Position numbers and translations under genes: made by a program
Notes under the pieces: generated by a model
Told to the model about the DNA's origin: nothing
The model's database searches: none
Seen by the model: only the letters and a program-made list of their open reading frames with translations
Shown here: in pieces, positions 1-7,299 of the stretch
Numbering within the stretch: position 1 is the stretch's first letter
Layout: each line of letters starts with the position of its first letter
Assembly (NCBI GenBank): GCA_019418025.1
Contig: DYCR01000006.1
Span: 1-38,332, forward strand
Origin: Clostridiales bacterium
GTDB taxonomy: Bacteria > Bacillota > Clostridia > Oscillospirales > Oscillospiraceae
Reading direction: 5' to 3'
Length of the DNA: 38,332 bases

Positions 1-6
1 CAACGC

Positions 7-49
7 TGGTAAACAAATTCAGTGTCAGTGGTAAAGAAATTCATTGACA
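7..49. repeat. Tandem 22-bp repeat, possible insertion-sequence end
   Basis: Two near-identical copies of TGGTAAAnAAATTCAnTGnCA lie at 7-27 and 29-49 with a 22-bp period. Read on the minus strand each copy starts TGTCA or TGACA. Tandem terminal repeats of about this size beginning with TG are typical of IS21-family ends, so this may be the edge of such an element extending left of the window. The ATPase gene stops immediately beside it. No transposase is visible, so the family assignment is inference. Confidence 0.45.
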
Positions 50-50
50 T

Positions 51-1022
51 TTACAACCAGTGGACGCAGAGCTGCCGGTAAAATTCTTTCAGCACAGTTC
101 GGCAGAAGTAGTCCAAAAAGGTACATACGGTTTCTTCTCCGAAGCTGCCATCGGCATTTGGAACGGCTGTGAACAGCACACCGTACCAAAGGCAAAGATA
201 ACTGTTCGCAGGATAATATTTGCTGTGTCCGGTTTTGCCGTCCTCCCGACGGACAAGTCCGTGTTCCATCAGCGCCTTAATGTACTTGTCACATTTATTT
301 TTGGGGTAGCCACTGAACGCAGACAGCTCATTGATTCGCTTCTTCCCCTGTGCCATTCCATAAAGCAGTGTGTTGTAGCTTTCCGGTGTGCGAAAACACT
401 CTGCCATCCAGTCAGCAGCAAGACGATAGAACACAGAATCCTTATGCAGCATCGCCCGAACATTTTCCTCAAAGGATTTTTCTAAATCATAAGCAGAAAG
501 AAGTTCGGGTAGTCCGGCTGTCAGCAAGATGATTTCCGCTGCTGTTTCGTCCTTGAGAGAATACAGATCAGCCAGCTTCGGCATTGTCATTGTTTCTATT
601 TCAATGTCGGCATAGGAAAGAGGAATTTTGTCCCAAGGTCTGCCAATCAGAATCACACGTGCAGCATTATTTGCATCCAGAAACTGCCCTAGCTCCAAAT
701 AAAATAAATCCTTCTCCTTTAGGTTGCCCACACGGTCAAAAAAGATCGTGGGGCATTTTTCTTTTGTGTGGGTTTTAAGGGCAGCGAAAAAGCTTTGCCA
801 GTCATTACAGCTGCCAAAAATTTCAGGATAGCGGTTTGCGAAAATCACCGGAGCAAAAGCGGCATCCAAATGCTGAAAGGAAAAATACAAACTCTCCGGG
901 TGCCTATTACAATGCTCCAGCGCCGTCCTGGTCTTGCCCACACCGGGAATCCCACTGAGAAAATACACTTGTTCGTCTGTGTAGTGCAGTCTGTTTTCAA
1001 GATCTTGAATCGGAACATTCAT
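51..1022 (-). CDS. AAA/DUF234-like ATPase, probably 3'-truncated
   Basis: Putative P-loop ATPase of 323 residues. Walker A is GIPGVGKT at about residues 24-31, and a degenerate Walker B (TIFFDR) lies near residue 92. A winged-helix-like segment follows around residues 215-260, and the YYPANSYLCLWY stretch near residue 270 resembles the start of the DUF234 region of archaeal-type prokaryotic ATPases. Family members normally continue about 100 residues past this point into a nuclease-like tail. Here the protein ends at LCVHWL, directly against a tandem repeat resembling an IS end, so a 3' truncation is likely. Such ATPases are common cargo of mobile elements and sometimes act in defence, but their role is not established. 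It is transcribed away from the plasmid-like genes to its right. Confidence 0.75.
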   Translation of the reverse strand: MNVPIQDLENRLHYTDEQVYFLSGIPGVGKTRTALEHCNRHPESLYFSFQHLDAAFAPVIFANRYPEIFGSCNDWQSFFAALKTHTKEKCPTIFFDRVGNLKEKDLFYLELGQFLDANNAARVILIGRPWDKIPLSYADIEIETMTMPKLADLYSLKDETAAEIILLTAGLPELLSAYDLEKSFEENVRAMLHKDSVFYRLAADWMAECFRTPESYNTLLYGMAQGKKRINELSAFSGYPKNKCDKYIKALMEHGLVRREDGKTGHSKYYPANSYLCLWYGVLFTAVPNADGSFGEETVCTFLDYFCRTVLKEFYRQLCVHWL

Positions 1023-1565
1023 TTTATCACCGCCTTATCATATTGTAAGTTGATCTTTTCCCTGATTATAGCTGTTTTCAGCCGATTTTTCAATTCCAAT
1101 AAAATATTTACAAAAAATTTCTATGCCGTAAAACCCTTGTATTTCAGGGATTTTACGGCGTTTTTTTCTGTTCTATCTGCTATTTATGTAGGAAACAGGG
1201 TGTTCATATGCCGTATCCCCGTTAAAACAAGTGAAGGGGTATTCAAGAAGAGCCTTTTCAAGACGGGGGGCAAAACCTGTTTTTTGAAGTAATTAGTGAA
1301 GGGCATTTTACGCAAAAATAAAAAGGTTTCAAAAAACTCGTAGAAATGGATCTTCTTGTTGGCTACCCATTGAGGGACAAAATATTCCCCTCAAACCTGT
1401 ACTTTGAAAACTGAATGACCGTCCGTGAGGGATATGACTTTGCCACGATGGCTATGTGATCAGTCGGAGCAAAGCAACGCCGCTTGAGTGGGGGCAGGAA
1501 CGATTACGGATAGAACGGCTTATCTATCTGCTGTGGATATGAATTTTTAGAAGGAGGTTTTCACA
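1023..1565. other. Noncoding region between ATPase and element genes
   Basis: About 540 bases without a convincing gene. It holds a plus-strand terminator (1125-1167), a small TTGAGGG/CCCTCAA hairpin (1370-1394) and, from about 1390, a leader-like tract ending in the strong ribosome site AAGGAGG (1551-1557) of the next gene. Open frames crossing it have no ribosome site or family resemblance. The leader may carry the promoter of the replication and mobilisation genes, but I could not assign one. Confidence 0.5.
1125..1167 (+). terminator. Rho-independent terminator
   Basis: GCCGTAAAACCCT (1125-1137) pairs with AGGGATTTTACGGC (1146-1159), followed by seven T residues at 1161-1167. The orientation is plus strand, although no plus-strand gene lies upstream inside the window. 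It may shield the element genes from read-through entering from the left. Confidence 0.75.
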
Positions 1566-1772
1566 ATGCCCAGATTATCAAAACGCCTGCGGGAAGAATG
1601 GGCGTTCTTCCTGCACCAGAAAACAGGCCGCCGCACCTACAATCTCCTCTGCCGCAGCTGTGTGAACAACTGCAAGCAGAGCTTTCGGGCTGAGGTGCTG
1701 GAGTGTCCAAAGTACTTATCCAAACGCTCCGCCTACTACGCAAAGAACAGTAACAGAAAAAGGGGCAAATAA
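1566..1772 (+). CDS. Small Cys-rich mobile-element protein
   Basis: A 68-residue basic protein with a perfect ribosome site (AAGGAGG, 1551-1557) eight bases before the ATG. It begins MPRLSKRLREEWAFF and carries C-x2-C and C-x3-C pairs (LCRSCVNNCKQSF), then ECPKYLSKR. I recognise this as a small conserved protein found beside RepA_N genes on Firmicutes integrative elements and plasmids. The cysteines suggest zinc binding. The function is unknown. It lies about 130 bases upstream of the RepA_N remnant and is probably co-transcribed with it. Confidence 0.75.
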   Translation: MPRLSKRLREEWAFFLHQKTGRRTYNLLCRSCVNNCKQSFRAEVLECPKYLSKRSAYYAKNSNRKRGK

Positions 1773-1799
1773 CGCACCTTTTCCATTCCAAAACAAGCG

Positions 1800-1876
1800 G
1801 TGCGTGTTCCGAGGGTAGTTTTACCTATCAGATTTTTACGGCGCTTACAGCGAAAGAAAACGCCGAAATACGCACC
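1800..1876 (+). other. Structured leader of the RepA_N remnant
   Basis: GGTGCGT (1800-1806) can pair with ACGCACC (1870-1876), enclosing a second small hairpin (ACGGCG with CGCCG). The structure lies just before the AGAGGAGGG ribosome site at 1891-1899. It could be a replication-control leader, but the pairing is modest and the class is not recognised. Confidence 0.3.
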
Positions 1877-1905
1877 CAATCACTACCAAAAGAGGAGGGT
1901 TCAAG

Positions 1906-2375
1906 CTGAACAACTATTTTAATCAAAATGACGCCAAACAGATTGCCTTTTACCGTGTGCCAAAGGCACTGTTTACAGAGGAAAAATACAAGGCACTCTC
2001 CACCGATTCCAAAATGCTGTATGGCCTTTTATTGGATCGGATGAGCCTGTCCCTCAAGAACGGCTGGGTTGATCCACAGGGCCGAGTCTATCAGTTTTTC
2101 ACCGTTCAGCAGGCACAAGAGCTGTTAAGCTTCGGACACGAAAAAATATGCCGGCTTTTTGCAGAGCTGTCCGCTGCCGATCTCATTGAGCGGAAACGGC
2201 AGGGACAGGGCAAGGCCAGCATCATCTATGTGAAGAAATTTCTCTGACTTCCGAAAACCAGAAGTCTTGAAGTCCGAAAAACAGAAGCAAGTAAGACGGA
2301 ATAGAGTAAATCTATCTCCCGAAATAAATAACGATCTCTCTTATCTATACCTATCTCAAGAAAGGAAGGAAACAA
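1906..2375 (+). pseudogene. repA: RepA_N replication initiator remnant, frameshifted
   Basis: N-terminal domain of a RepA_N (replication initiator A) protein, the winged-helix DNA-binding part used by Firmicutes plasmids and integrative elements. Homology begins upstream of any ATG: reading from CTG at 1906 gives LNNYFNQNDAKQIAFYRVPKA, the canonical start of the family, and AGGAGG (1893-1898) is spaced correctly for that CTG. The first frame ends at the TGA at 2245. The next frame continues as SDFRKPEVLKSEKQ, the usual linker, so one extra A in the AAGAAATTT run (2233-2241) explains the stop (VKNFSDF becomes VKKFL-stop). The C-terminal domain is absent, because the MobC-like gene starts at 2376. 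The remnant is probably non-functional, although a 113-residue DNA-binding stub could still be translated from the CTG. Confidence 0.7.
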
Positions 2376-2714
2376 ATGAAGAAACGAATCAAGAAGCAAT
2401 TCTGGCTGTCACCAGAGGATGCGGCAGAACTGAAACGAAAAGCACAGGTTTGTGGCCTGACGGAAACAGCAGCCATTCGAATTTTAATCCGTGGGTTTAT
2501 TCCCAGAGAACAGCCGGATGCCAAATTTTATGAAGTAATGCGGGAGCTGTCCGCTATCTGCAATAACATCAATCAGCTAGCAGCAAAGGCCAATGCCCTG
2601 AGCTTTGTGGATGTCCCAATGCTGAGGGAAGAAGCGATTCGCTGGCACAGGTTTCAGGCAGATATCGAAAGCCATTTCCTGCGTCCGGATCGAAACGATC
2701 TGAAGTGGAATTGA
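2376..2714 (+). CDS. mobC: MobC-like plasmid mobilisation relaxosome protein
   Basis: A 112-residue protein with an N-terminal ribbon-helix-helix-like segment (KKQFWLSPEDAAELKRKA) and the family's ICNNINQLAAKAN stretch near residues 65-77. MobC-type proteins bind oriT and help a relaxase load and nick it. The upstream AAGAAAGGAAGG around 2356-2367 is the ribosome site. The gene begins within the broken tail of RepA_N and ends 11 bases before the ParB-like gene. No relaxase follows, although MobC is normally followed by one, so the protein may work in trans with another element's relaxase or be a leftover. Confidence 0.8.
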   Translation: MKKRIKKQFWLSPEDAAELKRKAQVCGLTETAAIRILIRGFIPREQPDAKFYEVMRELSAICNNINQLAAKANALSFVDVPMLREEAIRWHRFQADIESHFLRPDRNDLKWN

Positions 2715-2725
2715 GGTGAGCAGAA

Positions 2726-3562
2726 ATGAATGAAATCAAACATATCGCAATTAAAGATCTGACCGCTGCTCCGGATAACCCCTTCAAGGTGCAGATGGAT
2801 GCAGAGATGGAACAACTCGTAGAAAGCATTGCGGAAAACGGGGTTATCACCCCGATCATCGCAAGAAATACTGAGAACGAAAAATATGAAATTATAAGCG
2901 GACACCGCAGAAAATTTGCCTGCGAATATATGGGACTTGAAACAGTTCCTGCCATTGTTCGGGAGTTTGACCGGAATGAGGCGGTAATTGCTCTGGTGGA
3001 CAGCAATCTGCAGAGAGAACATCTGCTGCCAAGTGAAAAGGCCTTTGCCTACAAGCTGAAAATGGATGCACTTTCGGCACAGGGCAAAAGGACAGATTTA
3101 ACTTGTGGACAAGTTGGCCACAAGTCACGGGATATGCTTTCTGAAACCGAAAGCGGCAGGCAGATCCAGCGATATATCCGTCTGACCTTCCTGATTCCAG
3201 AATTACTGCAAAAGGTGGACAAAGGACAGATTGCCTTCACTCCGGCAGTGGAACTTTCTTACCTAACTGAACAGGAACAACAGACACTGCTCTCTGAAAT
3301 GGAGTATGCAGACTGCACGCCCTCATTATCCCAAGCCATCCGCCTGCATCGGTTCAGCCAAGAGGGACGGCTGAATGCGGATGTAATCTATGCCGTAATG
3401 AGTGAGCAGAAACCAAACCAGAAAGAACAGATCCGTTTTCGCTCGGAAGATTTACGGAAATATTTCCCCAAAAGCTTTACGGAGCAGGATATTCGAGAGG
3501 ACATTCTGAAACTGTTGGAAATGCGGCAGAAGAAACGAGAAAGACAGAGAGGTGAACGGTAA
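2726..3562 (+). CDS. ParB/Spo0J-family partition protein
   Basis: A 278-residue ParB-like protein. The N-terminal ParB/sulfiredoxin-like nuclease fold includes NPFKVQMD, ENGVITPIIAR and the signature SGHRRKFACEYMG near residues 52-64. NLQREHLLPSEKAFAYKLKM follows near residues 93-112, then a helix-turn-helix region (RQIQRYIRLTFL). In chromosomal and plasmid ParB the N-terminal domain binds CTP and the central domain binds parS. No ParA gene is adjacent, which is common for ParB homologues on integrative elements. The ribosome site is GAGGTG at 2713-2718. The stop codon overlaps the start of tnpW by one base (TAATG), indicating coupled translation. Confidence 0.88.
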   Translation: MNEIKHIAIKDLTAAPDNPFKVQMDAEMEQLVESIAENGVITPIIARNTENEKYEIISGHRRKFACEYMGLETVPAIVREFDRNEAVIALVDSNLQREHLLPSEKAFAYKLKMDALSAQGKRTDLTCGQVGHKSRDMLSETESGRQIQRYIRLTFLIPELLQKVDKGQIAFTPAVELSYLTEQEQQTLLSEMEYADCTPSLSQAIRLHRFSQEGRLNADVIYAVMSEQKPNQKEQIRFRSEDLRKYFPKSFTEQDIREDILKLLEMRQKKRERQRGER

Positions 3563-3762
3563 TGGAAAAAGAATTTATCTGCATTGCAGACCATTTTTTA
3601 CAGAAAACTTCGGTGCCTGACAATCTGGTGCTGGGAGAATCCACCTTCCAGACGAGAATGGGTGGGACAACCTACGAGGTCACAACTCACTTTAACAGCG
3701 AAGGCAGACAAAGCGTATTGGAACAGTTCCGGGAGCTGATTCTGTCGGAGCATTTGATTTAG
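3562..3762 (+). CDS. tnpW: TnpW-family transposon-encoded protein
   Basis: A 66-residue protein whose second half (TRMGGTTYEVTTHFNSEG followed by LEQFRELI) matches the small TnpW family found next to TnpX-type serine recombinases in Clostridia elements. The function is unknown. It overlaps the ParB-like gene by one base and precedes the recombinase by 77 bases that include a strong hairpin. It is a useful marker that this block is a Tn4451-like integrative element. Confidence 0.8.
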   Translation: MEKEFICIADHFLQKTSVPDNLVLGESTFQTRMGGTTYEVTTHFNSEGRQSVLEQFRELILSEHLI

Positions 3763-3775
3763 CACATTGGACAAA

Positions 3776-3823
3776 GACAACCGGGCATTGTAGACTGAAA
3801 CTGCCTTGCAATGTCCGGTTGTC
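3776..3823 (+). promoter_or_regulatory. Hairpin immediately upstream of the recombinase gene
   Basis: GACAACCGGGCATTG (3776-3790) is the inverse of CAATGTCCGGTTGTC (3809-3823) with one mismatch, giving a 15-bp stem and an 18-base loop. It has no T tract, so it is not a classical terminator. The ribosome site of the recombinase (AAAGGAG) starts two to three bases after the stem. It could limit recombinase translation or serve as a protein-binding inverted repeat. Confidence 0.6.
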
Positions 3824-3839
3824 AGAAAGGAGCATATTT

Positions 3840-5534
3840 ATGACAACTGCAAAAAACCGAGGACAAAAAGAAGAACCCATCACGGCCCTGTACTGCCGCC
3901 TGTCGGTGGACGATGACAAGAGTGATGAGTCTTATTCAATAACCAATCAAAAACAGATTTTAAGTGACTATGCCAAACGGAACGGCTACCGGAATACCAT
4001 GTTCTTTGTGGATGACGGCATCTCCGGAACCAGCTTTGCAAGAAGTGACTTTCAGAGGATGCAGCAGATGGTAGAAGCCGGACAGATCAGCACCATTATT
4101 GTCAAAGACCTGAGCCGCTTCGGCAGAGAACAGGTGGAGGCCGGCAGGTTGACACAAATCGTCTATCCGTCTCTGGGTGTGACCTTTATTTCCATTCAGG
4201 AGAATGTCAACAGCACCACAGGGGAAGGAATGGAAATGCTGCCATTCTACAATATTTTCAACGAGTGGTACGCCAAGCAAACCTCAGAGAAAATCCGTGC
4301 CGTGTGGAAATCCAAAGCTGAGCACGGCAAGCGTGTATCTCCTGCTGTTCCTTTTGGATATGTGAAGGATGCTGAGGATAAAGAGGTATGGCACATCGAC
4401 GAACCCGCTGCACAGGTGGTGAGAAAAATCTATGCCCTTTGCCTTGCAGGCAGAGGCCCATCCCAGATTGCACGGCAGCTGGAAAATGAAGGTATCCTGA
4501 TTCCTTCTGCTTATTATCAATCTATTGGCAGAAGTCATTCCCAGAAGGTAGGCACAGCCTCTTGCCATTGGGATCAGAAAACCATTGTTGGAATACTGGA
4601 AAATCGTCAGTACACCGGCTGTGCGGTGAATTTCAAAAGCACAACAGTGAGCTACAAGGTGCATAAGAGAGTGGAGCATCCTAAGGGGGAATACCAGATC
4701 GTTCCCAATAAGCAGGAGCCTATTATTTCTGAGGAAGAATGGCTGCGTGTACAGGAACTGAGGGAACAGCGCCGCAGGCCAACAGCTACCGGCAGGCAAA
4801 GCTTGTTTTCCGGACTTGTGTATTGCCCGGACTGCGGAGCAAAACTTTACTTCTGTGCGGCAAAGAGTCTGAAACCTAATCAGGAATTCTATTGTTGTTC
4901 CAATTATAAAAGTGGCAGAGGAAACTGTACCGTCCATTATATTCGTAATGTGGTCCTTGAAAAACTTGTTTTGGAGGCAATCAGCGACCTTGCAGACTTT
5001 GTCCGCTGCTATGAACCTGTTTTCCTCTATATGCTGGCAAAGAAAAACAATGCGCTGAAAAAAGCAGAACTACGAAAGCTGAAACATACTGTGGAGAAAG
5101 GCCAGCAACGCGTTGTAGACCTGGACCGGCTGATTGAGAAAATTTATGAGGATAATGCCCTTGGACGGCTGTCAGATGAACGATATGCCCGAATGATGAC
5201 AAGCTACGAAAAGGAACAGAAAACGCTGATAGAAGAAGTGGGACAGAGCCAAAAAACTTTGGCAGAATCCGAACAGCAGACCGTTGATTTGAGGCTAATG
5301 CTCCGCACGCTGCGGGAACTTACGGATGTGAAAGAGCTGACACCAACGCTTGTGAATTCTCTGATCCAACGCATTGAAGTCCATAACAACGACAAATCCA
5401 GTGGTCACTGCTATGTGAAGGTGGATATTTATTTTACAGCAGTGGGAATGATTGATATTCCAACCGAAAAGGAAATCCAGTCGATGATGAAGGAAATTCA
5501 GGAACATCCCCAGGATTGCCAATTCATCGCATAA
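3840..5534 (+). CDS. Large serine recombinase (TnpX-like)
   Basis: Site-specific recombinase of 564 residues that likely excises and integrates the element. The resolvase domain opens with ALYCRLSVDDD, in which Ser22 is the expected nucleophile, and continues with the DDGISGTSFARSDF and KDLSRFGREQVEAG motifs. The recombinase domain follows (PFGYVKDA and RQYTGC). A zinc-ribbon module comes next (CPDCGAKLYFC, then CCSNY and NCT), then a coiled-coil segment around residues 400-480, as in large serine integrases of the Tn4451/TnpX type. ATG 3840 is chosen over TTG 3819 because AAAGGAG (3826-3832) sits seven bases before it. The gene appears intact, so the element's ends may still recombine. No plus-strand terminator follows, and the element edge should lie shortly downstream. 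Confidence 0.93.
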   Translation: MTTAKNRGQKEEPITALYCRLSVDDDKSDESYSITNQKQILSDYAKRNGYRNTMFFVDDGISGTSFARSDFQRMQQMVEAGQISTIIVKDLSRFGREQVEAGRLTQIVYPSLGVTFISIQENVNSTTGEGMEMLPFYNIFNEWYAKQTSEKIRAVWKSKAEHGKRVSPAVPFGYVKDAEDKEVWHIDEPAAQVVRKIYALCLAGRGPSQIARQLENEGILIPSAYYQSIGRSHSQKVGTASCHWDQKTIVGILENRQYTGCAVNFKSTTVSYKVHKRVEHPKGEYQIVPNKQEPIISEEEWLRVQELREQRRRPTATGRQSLFSGLVYCPDCGAKLYFCAAKSLKPNQEFYCCSNYKSGRGNCTVHYIRNVVLEKLVLEAISDLADFVRCYEPVFLYMLAKKNNALKKAELRKLKHTVEKGQQRVVDLDRLIEKIYEDNALGRLSDERYARMMTSYEKEQKTLIEEVGQSQKTLAESEQQTVDLRLMLRTLRELTDVKELTPTLVNSLIQRIEVHNNDKSSGHCYVKVDIYFTAVGMIDIPTEKEIQSMMKEIQEHPQDCQFIA

Positions 5535-5539
5535 AAAGA

Positions 5540-5578
5540 AGATACGGTATAGCCCCAAAACGAGACTGTACCGTATCT
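5540..5578 (-). terminator. Rho-independent terminator of the oxidoreductase gene
   Basis: AGATACGGTA (5540-5549) pairs with TACCGTATCT (5569-5578), with further inner pairs. On the minus strand the stem is followed by TTCTTTTTAT, so it ends transcription of the minus-strand oxidoreductase. It gives little termination in the plus direction, because A residues follow there. The junction between the mobile element and the host DNA should lie in or near this 140-base gap (5535-5677). Confidence 0.7.
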
Positions 5579-5677
5579 CTCAAAAAACTTCCTTATAGGG
5601 CGTACCCACAAGGACTCTCCCTCTTTTTTAATATCCGTGTGAAAGCGGTTTTCGGTAAATCTGGAAAACAGGGCAAC

Positions 5678-6979
5678 TCAGTCCATAGATGGAATCTCCA
5701 CAACGGAATGGGTCTTGCGGGCCTTTTCTGCACGGAATACGGCAAGATGACCATTGATGGAATCGTTGATACTGGTACAGGAGACAGACGGCTCCATTCC
5801 TTGCAGGACATGGACAAAATCTTCGACCAAACGAAGATCGCCGCCGCCGTGAGAGCCGGTCATGCCGCTTTTGTCACCGTCGATTTTCAAATCAACAACT
5901 TCTTCCTTCCAGCCGGATTCACTGGCGGTATCTATGGTGCGGACAGTGAATACCGAGTCGTCGAACACACCCTTGATTTCACCTTTTGTGCCGATGATAT
6001 GAATATTACGCTCGGGCCTTGCAGTACCGCCGATCATATTCAGGGTGGCAGTCGCACCGTCGGCAAAGTTGAGCAGGACAGACTGGTGATCGACAACGGT
6101 GTGATCGCAATCCCACACACATCTGCCGTGGATATTATCCGTTTTCAAAGATGCGATTTTATCTTCAATAGTGGGATGCTCCAGATGTTCCAGGCAGTCC
6201 CAAACATAGAAGGCCCAACGGTCGGGGTGGTCAATGTAATGCTTTTTTGCAGAGTAGAGACATTGATCTGCGACTTGGCAATCCACCATGCAGCGCTTTC
6301 CGGCTCCGGCAGGTTTTTTCGCAGGATCAAACTGAAAATCACTTCCGAAGCTGGAAACCTGCTTGGGGGCGATCCCGCTTTTCAGCCAGATGATCAGATC
6401 CATATCGTGGCAGCATTTTGCAAGGAGCATAGGTGCGCCGCATTTTTCTTCATTATTCCACTTGCCGCGGACAAAGGAGACTGCAAGATGATGATAGCTG
6501 ACGTGTTCGGTTGCCTGAATATTGATGATATCTCCGATCTGGCCGGAAAGCAGCCGCTGTTTGATGGCCGTGTAGAAGGGGGCGTATCGCAGCACGTGGC
6601 ATATCATGACCTTTCGTCCGGTTTCCTGAGCGACCTTCTGCAGCTGCCACATCTCCTCCTCGTTGACTGCGAAGGGCTTCTCCAGAAGCATGTCGTATCC
6701 ACGCCTGAGCAGCGGGATAGACGTGGGGATATGCTGACGGTCCATGGTGCCGTTGATCACGGCATCTGCCAGCTTGGGGAGGGCGGCAAGGGCCTCGGCA
6801 CTTTCGAAACACATATCCTCGCCGAAGTGATGCATCTGTGCGGTTTTTTTCCGGCGAATGGGGTCCGGATCTGCAACACCTATGATTTTCAGTTCTTCCG
6901 GATGCTGTAAAGCGTACAAGCTGTATAGGAGGGCACGATGACCGGCACCTACAATGATCGCGGTAATCTGTTTTGACAT
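5678..6979 (-). CDS. Gfo/Idh/MocA-family oxidoreductase
   Basis: NAD(P)-dependent dehydrogenase or isomerase-type enzyme of 433 residues, likely cytoplasmic, acting on a sugar or inositol-like substrate. The Rossmann fold starts IIVGAGHR (residues 8-15), with the acidic VADPDP (36-41). The family EKP motif is at 100-102, its Lys being the usual catalytic residue, and CHDMDL (190-195) supplies the active-site His/Asp pair. The start is placed at MSKQ: the ORF is open further upstream, but the AGAAAGGA ribosome site and the beginning of the Rossmann strand favour 6979. It is transcribed divergently from importer A across 320 bases, which suggests joint regulation and use of an imported sugar. 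The exact substrate cannot be read from sequence. Confidence 0.9.
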   Translation of the reverse strand: MSKQITAIIVGAGHRALLYSLYALQHPEELKIIGVADPDPIRRKKTAQMHHFGEDMCFESAEALAALPKLADAVINGTMDRQHIPTSIPLLRRGYDMLLEKPFAVNEEEMWQLQKVAQETGRKVMICHVLRYAPFYTAIKQRLLSGQIGDIINIQATEHVSYHHLAVSFVRGKWNNEEKCGAPMLLAKCCHDMDLIIWLKSGIAPKQVSSFGSDFQFDPAKKPAGAGKRCMVDCQVADQCLYSAKKHYIDHPDRWAFYVWDCLEHLEHPTIEDKIASLKTDNIHGRCVWDCDHTVVDHQSVLLNFADGATATLNMIGGTARPERNIHIIGTKGEIKGVFDDSVFTVRTIDTASESGWKEEVVDLKIDGDKSGMTGSHGGGDLRLVEDFVHVLQGMEPSVSCTSINDSINGHLAVFRAEKARKTHSVVEIPSMD

Positions 6980-7054
6980 ATCGGTTTCATATCCTTTCTT
7001 CCTGTGGATAAAACGTGTGAGTCGGTTTGCGGCAGACGGCATTCTTCTCTATAC

Positions 7055-7083
7055 AGGATACGTTTTTGCCATGAGCCAGTCAA
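7055..7083 (-). promoter_or_regulatory. Sigma-A-type promoter of the oxidoreductase gene
   Basis: On the minus strand TTGACT (7083-7078), a 17-base spacer and TATCCT (7060-7055) form a good sigma-A promoter about 75 bases before the oxidoreductase start codon. Confidence 0.55.
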
Positions 7084-7141
7084 GAGGAAAAAACATGACA
7101 TTCTGAAAAAGACCATGACAAAAGGAGGAAAATAGAATGAT

Positions 7142-7151
7142 TTGTATACAA
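7142..7151. promoter_or_regulatory. TTGTATACAA palindromic operator candidate
   Basis: A perfect 10-bp palindrome, TTGTATACAA, lies between the two divergent promoters. This core resembles operators of GntR-family (FCD-type) regulators of sugar-acid and related pathways. No GntR gene is in the window, so the regulator would be encoded elsewhere. Confidence 0.4.
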
Positions 7152-7299
7152 TATACATGAATCACGGTTGTAATTTGTGTCTGAAATTAGATGATTTAAA
7201 CAAAATTGCGCTTGACGACCAATACAGCAGGTGTTAATGTAAATGTGTCGGTTACAGGCAGGAGTGCTACAAAATCTGAATCAATTGGGAGGAAAGAAA

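Larger units (their letters stand above)
6980..7299. other. Divergent control region, oxidoreductase and importer A
   Basis: This 320-base region separates the minus-strand oxidoreductase from the plus-strand binding-protein gene. It contains a minus-strand sigma-A-like promoter (7055-7083), a TTGTATACAA palindrome (7142-7151) and a weak plus-strand promoter candidate (TTGACG 7212-7217, TAATGT 7235-7240, 17-base spacer). No gene is supported inside it. Confidence 0.55.

Noticed and set aside
768..1292. 174-codon plus-strand open frame crossing the ATPase start
   Set aside because: Overlaps the ATPase promoter region antisense and reads through a terminator stem; no ribosome site and no family resemblance.
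5639..5654. cre-like sequence TGAAAGCGGTTTTC (CcpA box)
   Set aside because: It lies downstream of the oxidoreductase stop codon and not near any promoter, so a catabolite-repression role is unlikely; probably chance.
5516..6910. 464-codon plus-strand open frame
   Set aside because: It is the antisense shadow of the Gfo/Idh/MocA gene, which has clear family motifs on the minus strand; the plus frame has no ribosome site or recognisable domain.
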